The translations under genes and the position numbers were made by a program. Positions 17,693 through 26,001 of a DNA stretch of 36,375 nt are shown here, one piece after another. The notes below the pieces were generated by a model. It saw nothing but the letters and a program-made list of their open reading frames with translations, searched no databases and was not told where the DNA came from. The stretch comes from Methylocystis sp. (GTDB lineage: Bacteria; Pseudomonadota; Alphaproteobacteria; Rhizobiales; Beijerinckiaceae). The stretch is taken from positions 1 to 36,375 of the forward strand of contig JACOWC010000054.1 of NCBI GenBank assembly GCA_016177005.1, given 5' to 3'. The number at the start of each line of letters is the position of its first letter. The stretch's first letter is position 1.

Positions 17693-18528
17693 GAAGCGAG
17701 GAAAGCCATCGCCGCATCGATGTCATGCGTGGTGGCGGCGTCGCCGCTCACTGGGCGCGCAATCATGACGACTTCGAGACCGAGCGCGCGCGCCGCCTCG
17801 ATCTTGGCGTAGGCGAGCGCGCCGCCGCTGTTCTTGGTGACCATCATCTCGATGCGTCTGTCGCGCATCAGCGCGATCTCATCTTGCAGCGCGAAGGGAC
17901 CACGGCCGAAAATCACTTCGCATGAAGGCGGCAGATCATGCGCGTCCGGCGGTTCGATGACCCGCAGGACATAGTCGTGCTGCGGCGCGACGCGAAAATC
18001 GGCGACGCCCTGCCGGCCGATGGCGAGAAAGACCCGGCGCGGCGCCGCGCCGAGCGCGCGCGCGGCCGCTGGATTGTCCGCGACCTCAGTCCAGCGGTCG
18101 CCCTGCGCTGGGATCCATGGCGGGCGCGTCAGAACAAGCAGCGGCGCGCCGGCGGCGGCGCAGGCGGCGCGGGCGTTGGCGGAAATTCGCGCGGCGAAGG
18201 GATGCGTCGCGTCGACGACATGCGAGATTCGCTCTTCAACGAGATAGCGCGTCAATCCATCGACGCCGCCGAAGCCGCCTGTGCGAACCGGCAGATCATG
18301 CGCGAGCGGCGCGCTGGTGCGGCCGGCAAGCGAAATGACGCCTTCGAGTCGCGGATCGGCGGCGATGCGGGTCGCAAGAACGCGCGCTTCGCTGGAGCCG
18401 CCGAGCACGAGCGCGCGGCGACGGAGCGCGGCCTCGTCATTGCGAGCGGAGCGAAGCAATCCAGAATCGCGGCTCGAACTCTGGATTGCTTCGTCGGCTT
18501 CGCCTCCTCGCAATGACGACGGTTCCAT
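17689..18528 (-). CDS. cobK: Precorrin-6A reductase CobK, with repeat-derived N-terminus
   Basis: CobK reduces precorrin-6A to dihydro-precorrin-6 with NAD(P)H in corrin ring synthesis. Family features begin at [17 protein letters not shown] and continue with [13 protein letters not shown], the FLAIGRQGV segment and [21 protein letters not shown]. From the ATG at 18528 the product has 279 residues. The first 35 or so ([12 protein letters not shown]...LLRSARNDE) are simply the translation of a REP-like palindrome at 18436-18517. A GTG inside ALVLGG would delete the first beta strand, so initiation at 18528, TTG 18516 or TTG 18540 is needed unless a non-standard start is used. The function call is firm but the start is not. 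Confidence 0.85.
   Translation of the reverse strand: MEPSSLRGGEADEAIQSSSRDSGLLRSARNDEAALRRRALVLGGSSEARVLATRIAADPRLEGVISLAGRTSAPLAHDLPVRTGGFGGVDGLTRYLVEERISHVVDATHPFAARISANARAACAAAGAPLLVLTRPPWIPAQGDRWTEVADNPAAARALGAAPRRVFLAIGRQGVADFRVAPQHDYVLRVIEPPDAHDLPPSCEVIFGRGPFALQDEIALMRDRRIEMMVTKNSGGALAYAKIEAARALGLEVVMIARPVSGDAATTHDIDAAMAFLAS
18436..18517. repeat. REP-like palindromic element overlapping the start of cobK
   Basis: An 82-bp imperfect inverted repeat. GTCATTGCGAGCGGAGCGAAG at the left is matched by the complement of CTTCGCCTCCTCGCAATGAC at the right, with CAATCCAGA/TCTGGATTG pairing nearer the centre. This is the extragenic element, common in many proteobacterial genomes, whose translation gives strings such as LRSARNDE and [11 protein letters not shown]. 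Here it lies between the preceding oxidoreductase gene and the recognisable part of cobK. I see no second copy in the window. Confidence 0.8.
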
Positions 18529-18552
18529 GACGACACGCAACTGTTGAACGCC

Positions 18553-21500
18553 TCACTCTGCGGCAAGCTTCACGGCGGCCGGGTGGCGGTATTCGGCCAT
18601 CAGCCGCTCGCGCTCGGCGTCAACGGCCGCGATATGGCGCGCCTTGACGTGGCCGAAGCCGCGAATGTGCTCAGGCAGGCGCGCAAGCGCGACCGCGCCG
18701 GCATGGTTTTCCCGCGTGAGCGAAACGGAAAGCTCGTCAAGCAGCGCTTCATAGTCCGCAAGCAACCTTCGCTCGACCACGCGGTCATGGTCAAAGCGAA
18801 AGACATCGAACCATGTGTTGCGCAAGCTTTTCATCTTCGCGAGCACGCGCAGCAGCTTGAACATCCAGGGTCCGAAGGTGAATTTGCGCGAGCCGCCGAA
18901 GTCAGTCTTGCGCTGGAGCGAGGGGAAATTCGGCGCGAGATGCAATTCGAGCCGCAGGTCGCCCTCAAAGGTTTCGCCGAGCTGGCGCTGGAAGGCGCCG
19001 TCGGTGTAAAGCCGCGCGACTTCGTAATAGTCCTTCGCCGCCATCAGCTTGAAGAGGTAGCGCGCGACCGCCTCGGTCAATTCATGCGAACCCGGCGCCC
19101 GTGCGGCTTCGAGCCTTGCGATCTTCTCGACGCGGGCGCGATAGCGGGCCGCGTAAGCCTTGTCCTGGTAGTCGACCAGAAAAGTCGCGCGCTGTTCGAT
19201 GATCTCCTCGAGCGTCTTCGATCTATTGCGATTGGGCTGGCGCAGCGACTCGACGACGGCGAGCACGCTGTTGAGATCATGCGCGGCGCGTCGGCCCCAA
19301 AGAAAGGCCGAATGATTCATCGGCACGGATTCGCCGTTCAACTCGATGGCGCGCAGGAGCGCGGCGTCCGACAGCGGCAAATAGCCCTTCTGCCAAGCGT
19401 AGCCGAGGATGAAGATATTCGCGGCGATCGAATCGCCAAGCAGCGCCTGAGCGAGCGCCGTCGTATCGATGAAGGTCGACTCAGGGCCGCCGGCGCGGCG
19501 GATCGCCTGCTTGATGTCCTCTGACGGCAGAACGAAGTCGGGATTGCGTTCGATGTCGCCAGGAAACACCTCGGCGCAATTGACGAGCACCGCCGTCTTG
19601 CCGTGTTCGACGGCGGCGAGCACCTGCTTGGCGCCGGCGACGACGAGGTCGCAGCCCAGCATCAGATCGGCTTCGCCCGCGGCGATGCGGATGGCGTGCA
19701 CGTCCGCCGGCGTGCGGCCGATCTTCACATGGCAATAGACCGCCCCGCCCTTCTGCGCGAGGCCGGCCATATCGATGACGCCGACGCCTTTGCCCTCAAG
19801 ATGCGCGGCCATGCCGAGAATCGCTGAAACGGTGACGACGCCGGTCCCGCCCAACCCCGCAATGAGGACGCCATAGGGCAAGGCGCCGATCTCGGCGATG
19901 CGAGGCTCCGGCAGCGCGGGCTGGCCGTTGGCGTCTTCCTTCGAGGGCAGCGGCGCCTTTTTCATGCGCCCGCCATGTACGGTGACGAAGCTTGGGCAGA
20001 ATCCTTCGAGGCAGGAAAAATCCTTGTTGCAGGCGGACTGATCGATGCGCCGCTTGCGGCCGAACTCGGTTTCGACCGGCTGCACCGCGACGCAGTTCGA
20101 CGCCGTGCCGCAGTCGCCGCAGCCTTCGCACACGAGCTCGTTGATGATCACGCGCGAGTCGGGGTCGGGCATCAGCCCGCGCTTGCGCAAGCGACGCTTT
20201 TCCGTGGCGCAGGTCTGATCGTAGATCAGCACCGTGACGCCTTGCGTCTGCGCCAGCTCCCGCTGCACCTCGTTCAAGACGTTGCGATGATGAATCGTCA
20301 GGCCCGGCGGCCAGCCGATCGTCGGCGCATATCGGCCAGGTTCGTCCGTGACGAGCGCGATCTTCTTCACGCCTTCGGCCGCGACCTGCCGCGCGACGGC
20401 CTCGACCGTCAACTCGCCTTCATGCTTCTGGCCGCCCGTCATGGCGACGACGCCGTTGAAGAGAATTTTGAACGTGATGTTGGTGTTGGTCGCGACCGCG
20501 AAGCGGATGGCGAGCGACCCAGAATGATTGTAGGTGCCGTCGCCGAGATTTTGGAACATGTGCTTGCGCGTCGAAAACGGCGCCTCGCCGATCCAGTTCG
20601 CGCCTTCGCCGCCCATATGGGTGTAGCCCTCGGTCGAGCGGTCCATCCACTGCGCCATGTAATGGCAGCCGATGCCTGTATAGGCGCGCGAGCCTTCGGG
20701 CACATGGGTCGACGTCGAATGCGGACAGCCGGCGCAGAAATGCGGCACCCGAACGGTGACGTCGGTCATCGTCCGGCGGCGATCCTGCAGTCTTTCGAGC
20801 CGGCGCACGCGCGCCTCGAGATCCTCAAGCGGATGATATTTCAAAAGACGACGGCCGATGGCGATGGCGATGTCATTGGCGTCGAGCGCGCCCTTGACCG
20901 GAAACAGCCATTCGCCGCGCTCGTCCTTCTTGCCGATGCAGAGCGGCTGATGCGACGCGCCGTAGAGTTCCTCGCGCAACTGCACTTCGATCAGCGAGCG
21001 CTTCTCTTCGACGACGATGATGAGGTCGAGGCCGCGCGCGAATTCACGCAGACCTTGCGGCTCCAACGGCCAGGGCGCGGCGATCTTGTATAGGCGCAGA
21101 CCGAGATCATTCGCCTTCACTTCGTCGAGGCCGAGATCGTCCATCGCCTGGCGCACGTCGAGATAGGACTTGCCCACCGTGATGACGCCGATCTTCGGAT
21201 TGGCGCCGCCGGACGTGATGATGCGGTTCAGGCGATTGGCGCGAATGAAGGCGAGCATCGCGTCGCGCTTGCTCTCCTGCAATCGCTCTTCCTGAGCGAG
21301 AACCGGATCGCCGGGACGGATATTGAGACCGCCCGGCGGCATGAAGAAGTCCCGCGGCGCGATCGGCCGAACGCGATCGAGCGAACCGTCGATCGAGGCC
21401 GTCGACTCGACCGTGTCCTTAAGGAGCTTCAAGCCGACCCAAACGCCCGCAAAGCGCGACAGAGCGAAACCATAAAGCCCGTAGTCGAAGATTTCCTGCA

Positions 21501-22062
21501 CGCCGGCCGGCGACAGGATCGGAATCATCACGTCGACGAAATGATAGTCCGACTGATGGGCGGTGGTGGAGGATTCCGCCGTGTGATCGTCGCCCATAAG
21601 CGCCAGCGCGCCGCCGTAGCGCGACGTGCCGGCAAGGTTGACATGTCTGAACGCGTCGCCGCTGCGGTCAACGCCGGGACCTTTGCCGTACCACAGCGAG
21701 AAGACGCCGTCATATTTGCCTTCGCCGCGCATCTCGGCCTGCTGCGCGCCCCAGATGGCGGTCGCCGCGAGATCCTCGTTGAGTCCCGGCATGTATAGAA
21801 TATCATTGGCGTCGAACAGCGCCTTGGCCTTGTGCATTTGGGCGTCGACGCCGCCCAGAGGCGAGCCGCGGTAACCCGTCACAAATCCGGCGGTGTTCAG
21901 CCCGGCGCGGCGGTCCGCCTCTTTCTGCATAAGGAGCAGACGCACGATCGCCTGAGTGCCGGTGATCAGCACGCGCGATCGGTGAAGGTCAAATCGGTCT
22001 GAGAGCGACGCCTCGGCGAAGGCGGAGCCGGTCATTGCGTCGCCGGCGGCAACTTCCGCCAT
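18553..22062 (-). CDS. Indolepyruvate:ferredoxin oxidoreductase family protein (fused alpha-beta-gamma type)
   Basis: A 1169-residue single-chain 2-oxoacid:ferredoxin oxidoreductase. In order there is an N-terminal pyrimidine-type domain (GFVTGYRGSPLGGVDAQM) and a TPP domain around residues 440-540 (CAGCPHS, GIGCHYMAQWM, GDGTYNHSG). A cysteine-rich Fe-S segment (CEGCGDC through CLEGFCPSF) lies near 640-690. The gamma domain starts with GLGGTGVVTVSAILG near residue 735, and a C-terminal DUF6537-like tail follows. Family enzymes oxidatively decarboxylate aryl or branched 2-oxoacids and reduce ferredoxin; the substrate here is not known. The ATG at 22062 follows AGGAG. It heads the minus-strand run into cobK, 24 bases on, so it may be co-transcribed with cobalamin genes. 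Confidence 0.9.
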   Translation of the reverse strand: MAEVAAGDAMTGSAFAEASLSDRFDLHRSRVLITGTQAIVRLLLMQKEADRRAGLNTAGFVTGYRGSPLGGVDAQMHKAKALFDANDILYMPGLNEDLAATAIWGAQQAEMRGEGKYDGVFSLWYGKGPGVDRSGDAFRHVNLAGTSRYGGALALMGDDHTAESSTTAHQSDYHFVDVMIPILSPAGVQEIFDYGLYGFALSRFAGVWVGLKLLKDTVESTASIDGSLDRVRPIAPRDFFMPPGGLNIRPGDPVLAQEERLQESKRDAMLAFIRANRLNRIITSGGANPKIGVITVGKSYLDVRQAMDDLGLDEVKANDLGLRLYKIAAPWPLEPQGLREFARGLDLIIVVEEKRSLIEVQLREELYGASHQPLCIGKKDERGEWLFPVKGALDANDIAIAIGRRLLKYHPLEDLEARVRRLERLQDRRRTMTDVTVRVPHFCAGCPHSTSTHVPEGSRAYTGIGCHYMAQWMDRSTEGYTHMGGEGANWIGEAPFSTRKHMFQNLGDGTYNHSGSLAIRFAVATNTNITFKILFNGVVAMTGGQKHEGELTVEAVARQVAAEGVKKIALVTDEPGRYAPTIGWPPGLTIHHRNVLNEVQRELAQTQGVTVLIYDQTCATEKRRLRKRGLMPDPDSRVIINELVCEGCGDCGTASNCVAVQPVETEFGRKRRIDQSACNKDFSCLEGFCPSFVTVHGGRMKKAPLPSKEDANGQPALPEPRIAEIGALPYGVLIAGLGGTGVVTVSAILGMAAHLEGKGVGVIDMAGLAQKGGAVYCHVKIGRTPADVHAIRIAAGEADLMLGCDLVVAGAKQVLAAVEHGKTAVLVNCAEVFPGDIERNPDFVLPSEDIKQAIRRAGGPESTFIDTTALAQALLGDSIAANIFILGYAWQKGYLPLSDAALLRAIELNGESVPMNHSAFLWGRRAAHDLNSVLAVVESLRQPNRNRSKTLEEIIEQRATFLVDYQDKAYAARYRARVEKIARLEAARAPGSHELTEAVARYLFKLMAAKDYYEVARLYTDGAFQRQLGETFEGDLRLELHLAPNFPSLQRKTDFGGSRKFTFGPWMFKLLRVLAKMKSLRNTWFDVFRFDHDRVVERRLLADYEALLDELSVSLTRENHAGAVALARLPEHIRGFGHVKARHIAAVDAERERLMAEYRHPAAVKLAAE

Positions 22063-22096
22063 TACTGCTCTCCTGCGCGAATTCGGCGAAGCGCGC

Positions 22097-22125
22097 TTGG
22101 GACTCCTGCGCTCACACGCTAAAAG
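22097..22125 (+). promoter_or_regulatory. Weak sigma-70-like promoter before the DUF1007-nicO pair
   Basis: TTGGGA at 22097-22102 and TAAAAG at 22120-22125 have 17-base spacing, in the divergent gap between the oxidoreductase and the metal-uptake pair. The match is modest. If used, it gives a leader of about 200 bases, long enough for RNA-level control. A weak hairpin followed by TTTTT lies in that leader. Confidence 0.25.
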
Positions 22126-22272
22126 ACAAGGATCAACCCGTGAACGAATCCGGTTTAACGACCCAGCCGGTTGCGGCCTCCAGCCGCGCAGCGCCCGGCA
22201 GGCGCCGACTCTGCACCGTCCACCTTATGCCACAGGAAAGCGCCTTTTCAAGGACGGAAATCCTGGCGTGCA

Positions 22273-22305
22273 CAGGCTCGGAGCGGGAGCCTGCGCCGCG
22301 TTTTT
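22273..22305 (+). terminator. Possible leader hairpin/attenuator upstream of DUF1007
   Basis: CAGGCTC (22273-22279) and GAGCCTG (22287-22293) form a 7-bp stem with a 7-base loop. TTTTT follows seven bases later. The distance to the T-run is longer than in a standard intrinsic terminator, so this is tentative. It ends about 30 bases before the DUF1007 start and could regulate the metal-uptake pair. The remaining leader (22126-22272) shows no gene I can support. Confidence 0.25.
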
Positions 22306-22336
22306 GCCGCCTTCGCCGCCTAAGCGCGAGACTCGC

Positions 22337-22981
22337 ATGAAGCTGAAAATCAACTCGATTCTTATCCTTATCACGACAGTGACGGGAATTGGGACGGCGA
22401 CTGCGCACCCTCACGTATGGGTCGCGGCGCGAAGCGAAGTGGTGTTCGCGCCGGACGGCAGGATTGCAGGCATTCAACACGCCTGGGAATTTGACGAAAT
22501 GTATTCGGCCTATGCCGTGCAGGGGCTCGGCAAGGACGGAAAGCCGCCGACCCGCGAAGAACTTGCGCCGCTCGCCAAGACGAATGTCGAGTCGCTGGCC
22601 GAGTTTGAATATTTCACCTTCGCCAAGCACAATAGCGCCAAGCTCGCGTTCAAGCCGCCTGAAAAGGTGACGCTCGAAGCCAATGACAAAAAGATCGTCA
22701 CCATGCGCTTTTTCCTGCCGCTGGAAACGCCGGTCGCAGCAAAAAAACCGTTCTCCTTTCAGGTCTATGACCCGACATATTTCGTCTCCTTCGGACTGGA
22801 GAAGAAAGATCCTGTGACGCTTGCGGGCGCGCCGGCGGGATGTTCGCTCAGCCTGGTCGAACCTGCGCCGCTTCTTTCGACAGACAACCAGAAGCTGAGC
22901 GAAGCGTTCTTTCAGAACATGTCGCCAGGAGCCGATTTCGGCGTGAAGCTGGCGACTCGCGCGATCGTGGCCTGTCCGTGA
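22337..22981 (+). CDS. DUF1007-family periplasmic protein, partner of a NicO permease
   Basis: The 214-residue product starts with a signal peptide (MKLKINSILILITTVTGIGTATA) and the mature protein begins HPHVWV. HPHVW followed by EWxFDEMYS-like text (here HAWEFDEMYSAYAV) is the hallmark of DUF1007, a small periplasmic family usually encoded beside RcnA/NicO-type Ni/Co permeases. The exposed N-terminal His-Pro-His is a plausible metal-binding site, though that is inferred. The frame is open to 22097, but the extra region has no protein character and the ATG at 22337 gives a clean signal sequence. Its stop overlaps the start of the next gene (GTGA), implying coupled expression. Confidence 0.85.
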   Translation: MKLKINSILILITTVTGIGTATAHPHVWVAARSEVVFAPDGRIAGIQHAWEFDEMYSAYAVQGLGKDGKPPTREELAPLAKTNVESLAEFEYFTFAKHNSAKLAFKPPEKVTLEANDKKIVTMRFFLPLETPVAAKKPFSFQVYDPTYFVSFGLEKKDPVTLAGAPAGCSLSLVEPAPLLSTDNQKLSEAFFQNMSPGADFGVKLATRAIVACP

Positions 22982-23979
22982 AGATTGGGCGAAGGGTCGT
23001 TTGGATCGGCGCGGCGGCGGCGCTCGTCGCGATCGCGGCGTCGTCGGCGTGGTGCGCGCCCCGTCATCCCTTCGCGGTCGGCGCGCAAGAATCGGTCGGC
23101 GCGGCGACCGGCTTTGCGGGTCTCATTCTGGCCTGGCAGAGCAAGTTCCAGTCCGAGCTGCAAGCCGCCGTGCGGGCGCTAAAGACCGACTCTTCCGCTT
23201 TTTTCGCGCTCGCCGCGGCGAGCTTCGCCTATGGCGCTTTTCACGCCGCCGGTCCCGGCCACGGCAAGGCGGTGCTTGCATCTTACATGCTCGCCAACGA
23301 AACGGCGCTGAGGCGCGGTCTGCTGCTCGCGGCGCTCGCCGCGCTTCTGCAAGGGCTGGTCGCGATCGCCATCGTCGGCGCCGCAGCGGCGATTTTCCGC
23401 GCGACCGCTAACGAGATGAGCGAAGCGACGCGCATGATCGAGCTTGCAAGCTATGCGGCGGTCGCCGCGGTCGGCGCGCGTCTCGCCTGGGTCAAGGGCC
23501 GCGCGCTGTCGGCCGCCTTCGCCGCGCCTGCACTCGCGTCCACGACGCGCGGCTTCGTCTGCGAAGCGATCGACGATCCGACTCATGTGCATGACGAGAC
23601 CTGCCGCCACGCGCCGGACCCCTCGACCTTGACGGGGCCGAAGTTCCGCCTCGCCGACGCGGCGGCCACCGTCGTCGCCGCCGGCCTGCGCCCCTGCTCG
23701 GGCGCCATTCTCGTCCTGGCGTTCACCCTGTCGCAGGGACTCTTCGCCGCCGGCGCCGGCGCGGTCATCGCCATGTCGGCGGGGACCGCGATGACGACGG
23801 GCGCGCTCGCCGCGATGGCGGTTTACGCCAAGAGCGCGGCGGTGCGGCTTGGGGCGAAGGATTCGCGCCGCGCGATCATCATCGCGCGCGGCGGCGAGTT
23901 CATCGCCGCAATTCTGGTTCTGGCGCTCGGCCTCATGCTGCTCCTTGGCCTCGCGCCGATGTTCGCAGGCGCGGCGTGA
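22978..23979 (+). CDS. NicO-family nickel/cobalt permease
   Basis: A 333-residue membrane protein read from the GTG at 22978, which overlaps the DUF1007 stop. An ORF from 22840 in this frame exists, but its first part is just the DUF1007 gene in another frame. An N-terminal hydrophobic segment is followed by the family motif AFHAAGPGHGKAV (His89, His95). A loop rich in His, Cys and Asp (HVHDETCRHAPD) comes next, then a second conserved cluster GLRPCSGAILVLAF. NicO/RcnA proteins move Ni2+ or Co2+. Location beside DUF1007 and opposite the cobalamin block argues for cobalt uptake, but direction of transport cannot be read from sequence. Confidence 0.85.
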   Translation: MKIGRRVVWIGAAAALVAIAASSAWCAPRHPFAVGAQESVGAATGFAGLILAWQSKFQSELQAAVRALKTDSSAFFALAAASFAYGAFHAAGPGHGKAVLASYMLANETALRRGLLLAALAALLQGLVAIAIVGAAAAIFRATANEMSEATRMIELASYAAVAAVGARLAWVKGRALSAAFAAPALASTTRGFVCEAIDDPTHVHDETCRHAPDPSTLTGPKFRLADAAATVVAAGLRPCSGAILVLAFTLSQGLFAAGAGAVIAMSAGTAMTTGALAAMAVYAKSAAVRLGAKDSRRAIIIARGGEFIAAILVLALGLMLLLGLAPMFAGAA

Positions 23980-24030
23980 CGCCGCTCGCAATGCAACATA
24001 AGGATTGCGGCCGGAGTGGCCTCATCCGCC

Positions 24031-24150
24031 TCTAGATCACGCCGCATTTGGGCGAAATCGCCCAAATGCAGATGACGTGATCGATTCCAAAAGTTTAGAG
24101 CGCGCTCTACGCGAAAAACCGGTTCCCACTTTTTCGCTGCGCGCTCTAGA
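24031..24150 (+). repeat. Composite palindromic intergenic repeat, copy 2 (best preserved)
   Basis: A 120-bp unit bounded by TCTAGA at both ends. The first module contains GCATTTGGGCG-AAAT-CGCCCAAATGC, a perfect 11-bp hairpin at 24044-24069, flanked by GATCACG and CGTGATC. The second module pairs AGAGCGCGC with GCGCGCTCT around an inner GCGAAAAA/TTTTTCGC pair. Copy 1 is the same sequence in reverse orientation, and copy 3 is a diverged version in this orientation. It lies between nicO and fadD. Confidence 0.88.
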
Positions 24151-24235
24151 CGCGCTATCTTGAACAGAAGCAGATAGGCGACGCGAACGATTCGCGATCC
24201 GCGATCATGCCCATTCGCGGAGGTCCAGGACGACA

Positions 24236-25993
24236 ATGACGAACGCGGAAAATCGAGAGGACCCTTACGCGAATTGGCCGTGGCTGTCGTCGTATCCCGC
24301 AGGCGTTCCGGCGGAGATCGATGAATCGTCCTATTCGACCCTGGTCGACGTATTCAATGCGAGCGTTGCGAAATTCGCCGATCGAACCGCGATGGAGAGC
24401 TTCGGCGCGACGCTCAGCTACGAGGAGCTCGGTCGCGCCGCCGTCGCGGTCGCCGCCTGGCTGCAGACGCGCGGACTGAGAAAAGGCGATCGGGTCGCGA
24501 TCATGTCGCCGAATGTCCTCGCTTATCCTGCGATCCTCTTCGGAGTCCTGCTCGCGGGCGGCGTCGTGGTGAACGTCAATCCGCTCTACACGCCGCACGA
24601 ACTCGAACATCAGATGAACGACTCCGGCGCGCGCTTCCTGTTCGTCTTCGAGAACTTCGCGCATACCGCCGCGGCCGCGTGGCCGCAAATGAAAATCGAG
24701 CGGGCGATCATCGTGAAGCCCGGCGATCTCATGGGTCTGCGCGGAACAATCGTCAATTTCGTTTCGCGTTGGGTCAAACGCATGGTCCCCGCCTATCGTC
24801 TGGCGGGATGCGTCGGATTTGCGCAAGTGCTGCAAGCGGGGGCCGAGGAGCCGTTCAAACCGCCGCCGGTGGCGCCGGACGACATCGCCTTTCTGCAATA
24901 TACCGGCGGCACGACCGGCGTCGCCAAAGGCGCGATGCTGCTGCATCGCAACGTCGCCGCCAATGTCGAACAGTCGTGGACCTGGTTGAAGCCCTATCTT
25001 GCGGACAAGCCGTTGATCATGGTGACGGCGCTGCCGCTCTATCACATTTTCGGCCTGACCGCCTGCCTGCTGCTAGTGGTGAAGGTCGGCGGTTGCTGCC
25101 TGCTCATCGCCAATCCGCGCGACATCAAGGGGCTCATCGCGACGCTGCGCAAATCGACGTTCACGCTGTTTTCCGGCGTCAACACGCTTTACGCGGCGAT
25201 CGCCGATCATTCGACGGCCAAGTCGGTCGACTACTCCAATCTTCTCCTCGCGATTTCGGGCGGCATGTCGACCCAGGAAATCGTGGCGCGGAAGTGGAAA
25301 GCATTGACCGGCAAGCCGATCGTCGAAGGCTACGGACTGACCGAAACTTCGCCGATCGTCACGATCAACAAGCCGACGATCTCCGAATTCACCGGCGCGA
25401 TCGGTTATCCCGTGCCGTCGACGGAAATCTCGTTGCGCTCGCCCGAAGGCGAGCCCGTTCCTGTCGGCGAACGCGGCGAACTCTGCGTCAAGGGGCCGCA
25501 ATTGATGAGGGGCTATTGGCGAAGGCCGGACGAAACCGCGAACGCGCTGACGGCCGACGGATTTATCAAAACCGGCGACATTGCCGTGATGGCGCCGGAC
25601 GGCCTGATCAAGATCGTCGATCGGCTGAAGGACATGATCCTCGTCTCGGGCTTCAACGTCTATCCCAACGAAGTCGAATCCGTGCTCGCCGAACATCCCA
25701 AAGTAAAGGAAGTCGCGGTCATCGGCGTGCCGCACGAACATTCCGGCGAAGCGCCGATGGCTTTTGTCGTCGCCCGCGATCCGAGCCTCACGCACGAAGA
25801 ATTGCGCGCGTTCGCGCATGAGCAGCTGACAAGCTACAAAATTCCGCGCAATTTCGAGTTTCGCGAGAGTCTGCCGAAGACCAATGTCGGCAAAATCCTG
25901 CGGCGCGCGCTGAAGGAACAATTTCTCGCGCGCAAGAAAACCGTCGCCGAGGAAGGACGCGAAAATAGCGAGCACAGCGATCTCGAAGGCTGA
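24236..25993 (+). CDS. fadD: Long-chain fatty acid--CoA ligase
   Basis: An ANL-superfamily acyl-CoA synthetase of 585 residues. It activates long-chain fatty acids to acyl-CoA through an acyl-AMP intermediate at the inner membrane. Motifs appear in the expected order: the P-loop YTGGTTGVAKGAM near residue 222, GYGLTETSP near 365, FIKTGDIAVM, the hinge DRLKDMILVSGFNVYP, and the C-terminal catalytic lysine in LPKTNVGKILRR near 551. GGAGG and AGGA lie just before the ATG. It stands alone, convergent with bioA (8-base gap). In a methanotroph it more likely serves lipid recycling than growth on fatty acids. Confidence 0.92.
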   Translation: MTNAENREDPYANWPWLSSYPAGVPAEIDESSYSTLVDVFNASVAKFADRTAMESFGATLSYEELGRAAVAVAAWLQTRGLRKGDRVAIMSPNVLAYPAILFGVLLAGGVVVNVNPLYTPHELEHQMNDSGARFLFVFENFAHTAAAAWPQMKIERAIIVKPGDLMGLRGTIVNFVSRWVKRMVPAYRLAGCVGFAQVLQAGAEEPFKPPPVAPDDIAFLQYTGGTTGVAKGAMLLHRNVAANVEQSWTWLKPYLADKPLIMVTALPLYHIFGLTACLLLVVKVGGCCLLIANPRDIKGLIATLRKSTFTLFSGVNTLYAAIADHSTAKSVDYSNLLLAISGGMSTQEIVARKWKALTGKPIVEGYGLTETSPIVTINKPTISEFTGAIGYPVPSTEISLRSPEGEPVPVGERGELCVKGPQLMRGYWRRPDETANALTADGFIKTGDIAVMAPDGLIKIVDRLKDMILVSGFNVYPNEVESVLAEHPKVKEVAVIGVPHEHSGEAPMAFVVARDPSLTHEELRAFAHEQLTSYKIPRNFEFRESLPKTNVGKILRRALKEQFLARKKTVAEEGRENSEHSDLEG

Positions 25994-26001
25994 CGACCGC
26001 T

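Noticed and set aside
22126-22300. A cobalamin riboswitch in the leader of the DUF1007-nicO pair
   Set aside because: Fragments resemble the 3' half of a B12 element (TATGCCACAGG near 22225 and GAGCGGGAGCCTGC at 22281), and B12 control of cobalt uptake is well known. However, the B12 box is incomplete and I cannot find the upstream conserved core. A covariance-model scan would settle it.
22097-22336. An 80-residue N-terminal extension of the DUF1007 protein
   Set aside because: It lacks protein character and would bury a clean signal peptide that begins at ATG 22337.
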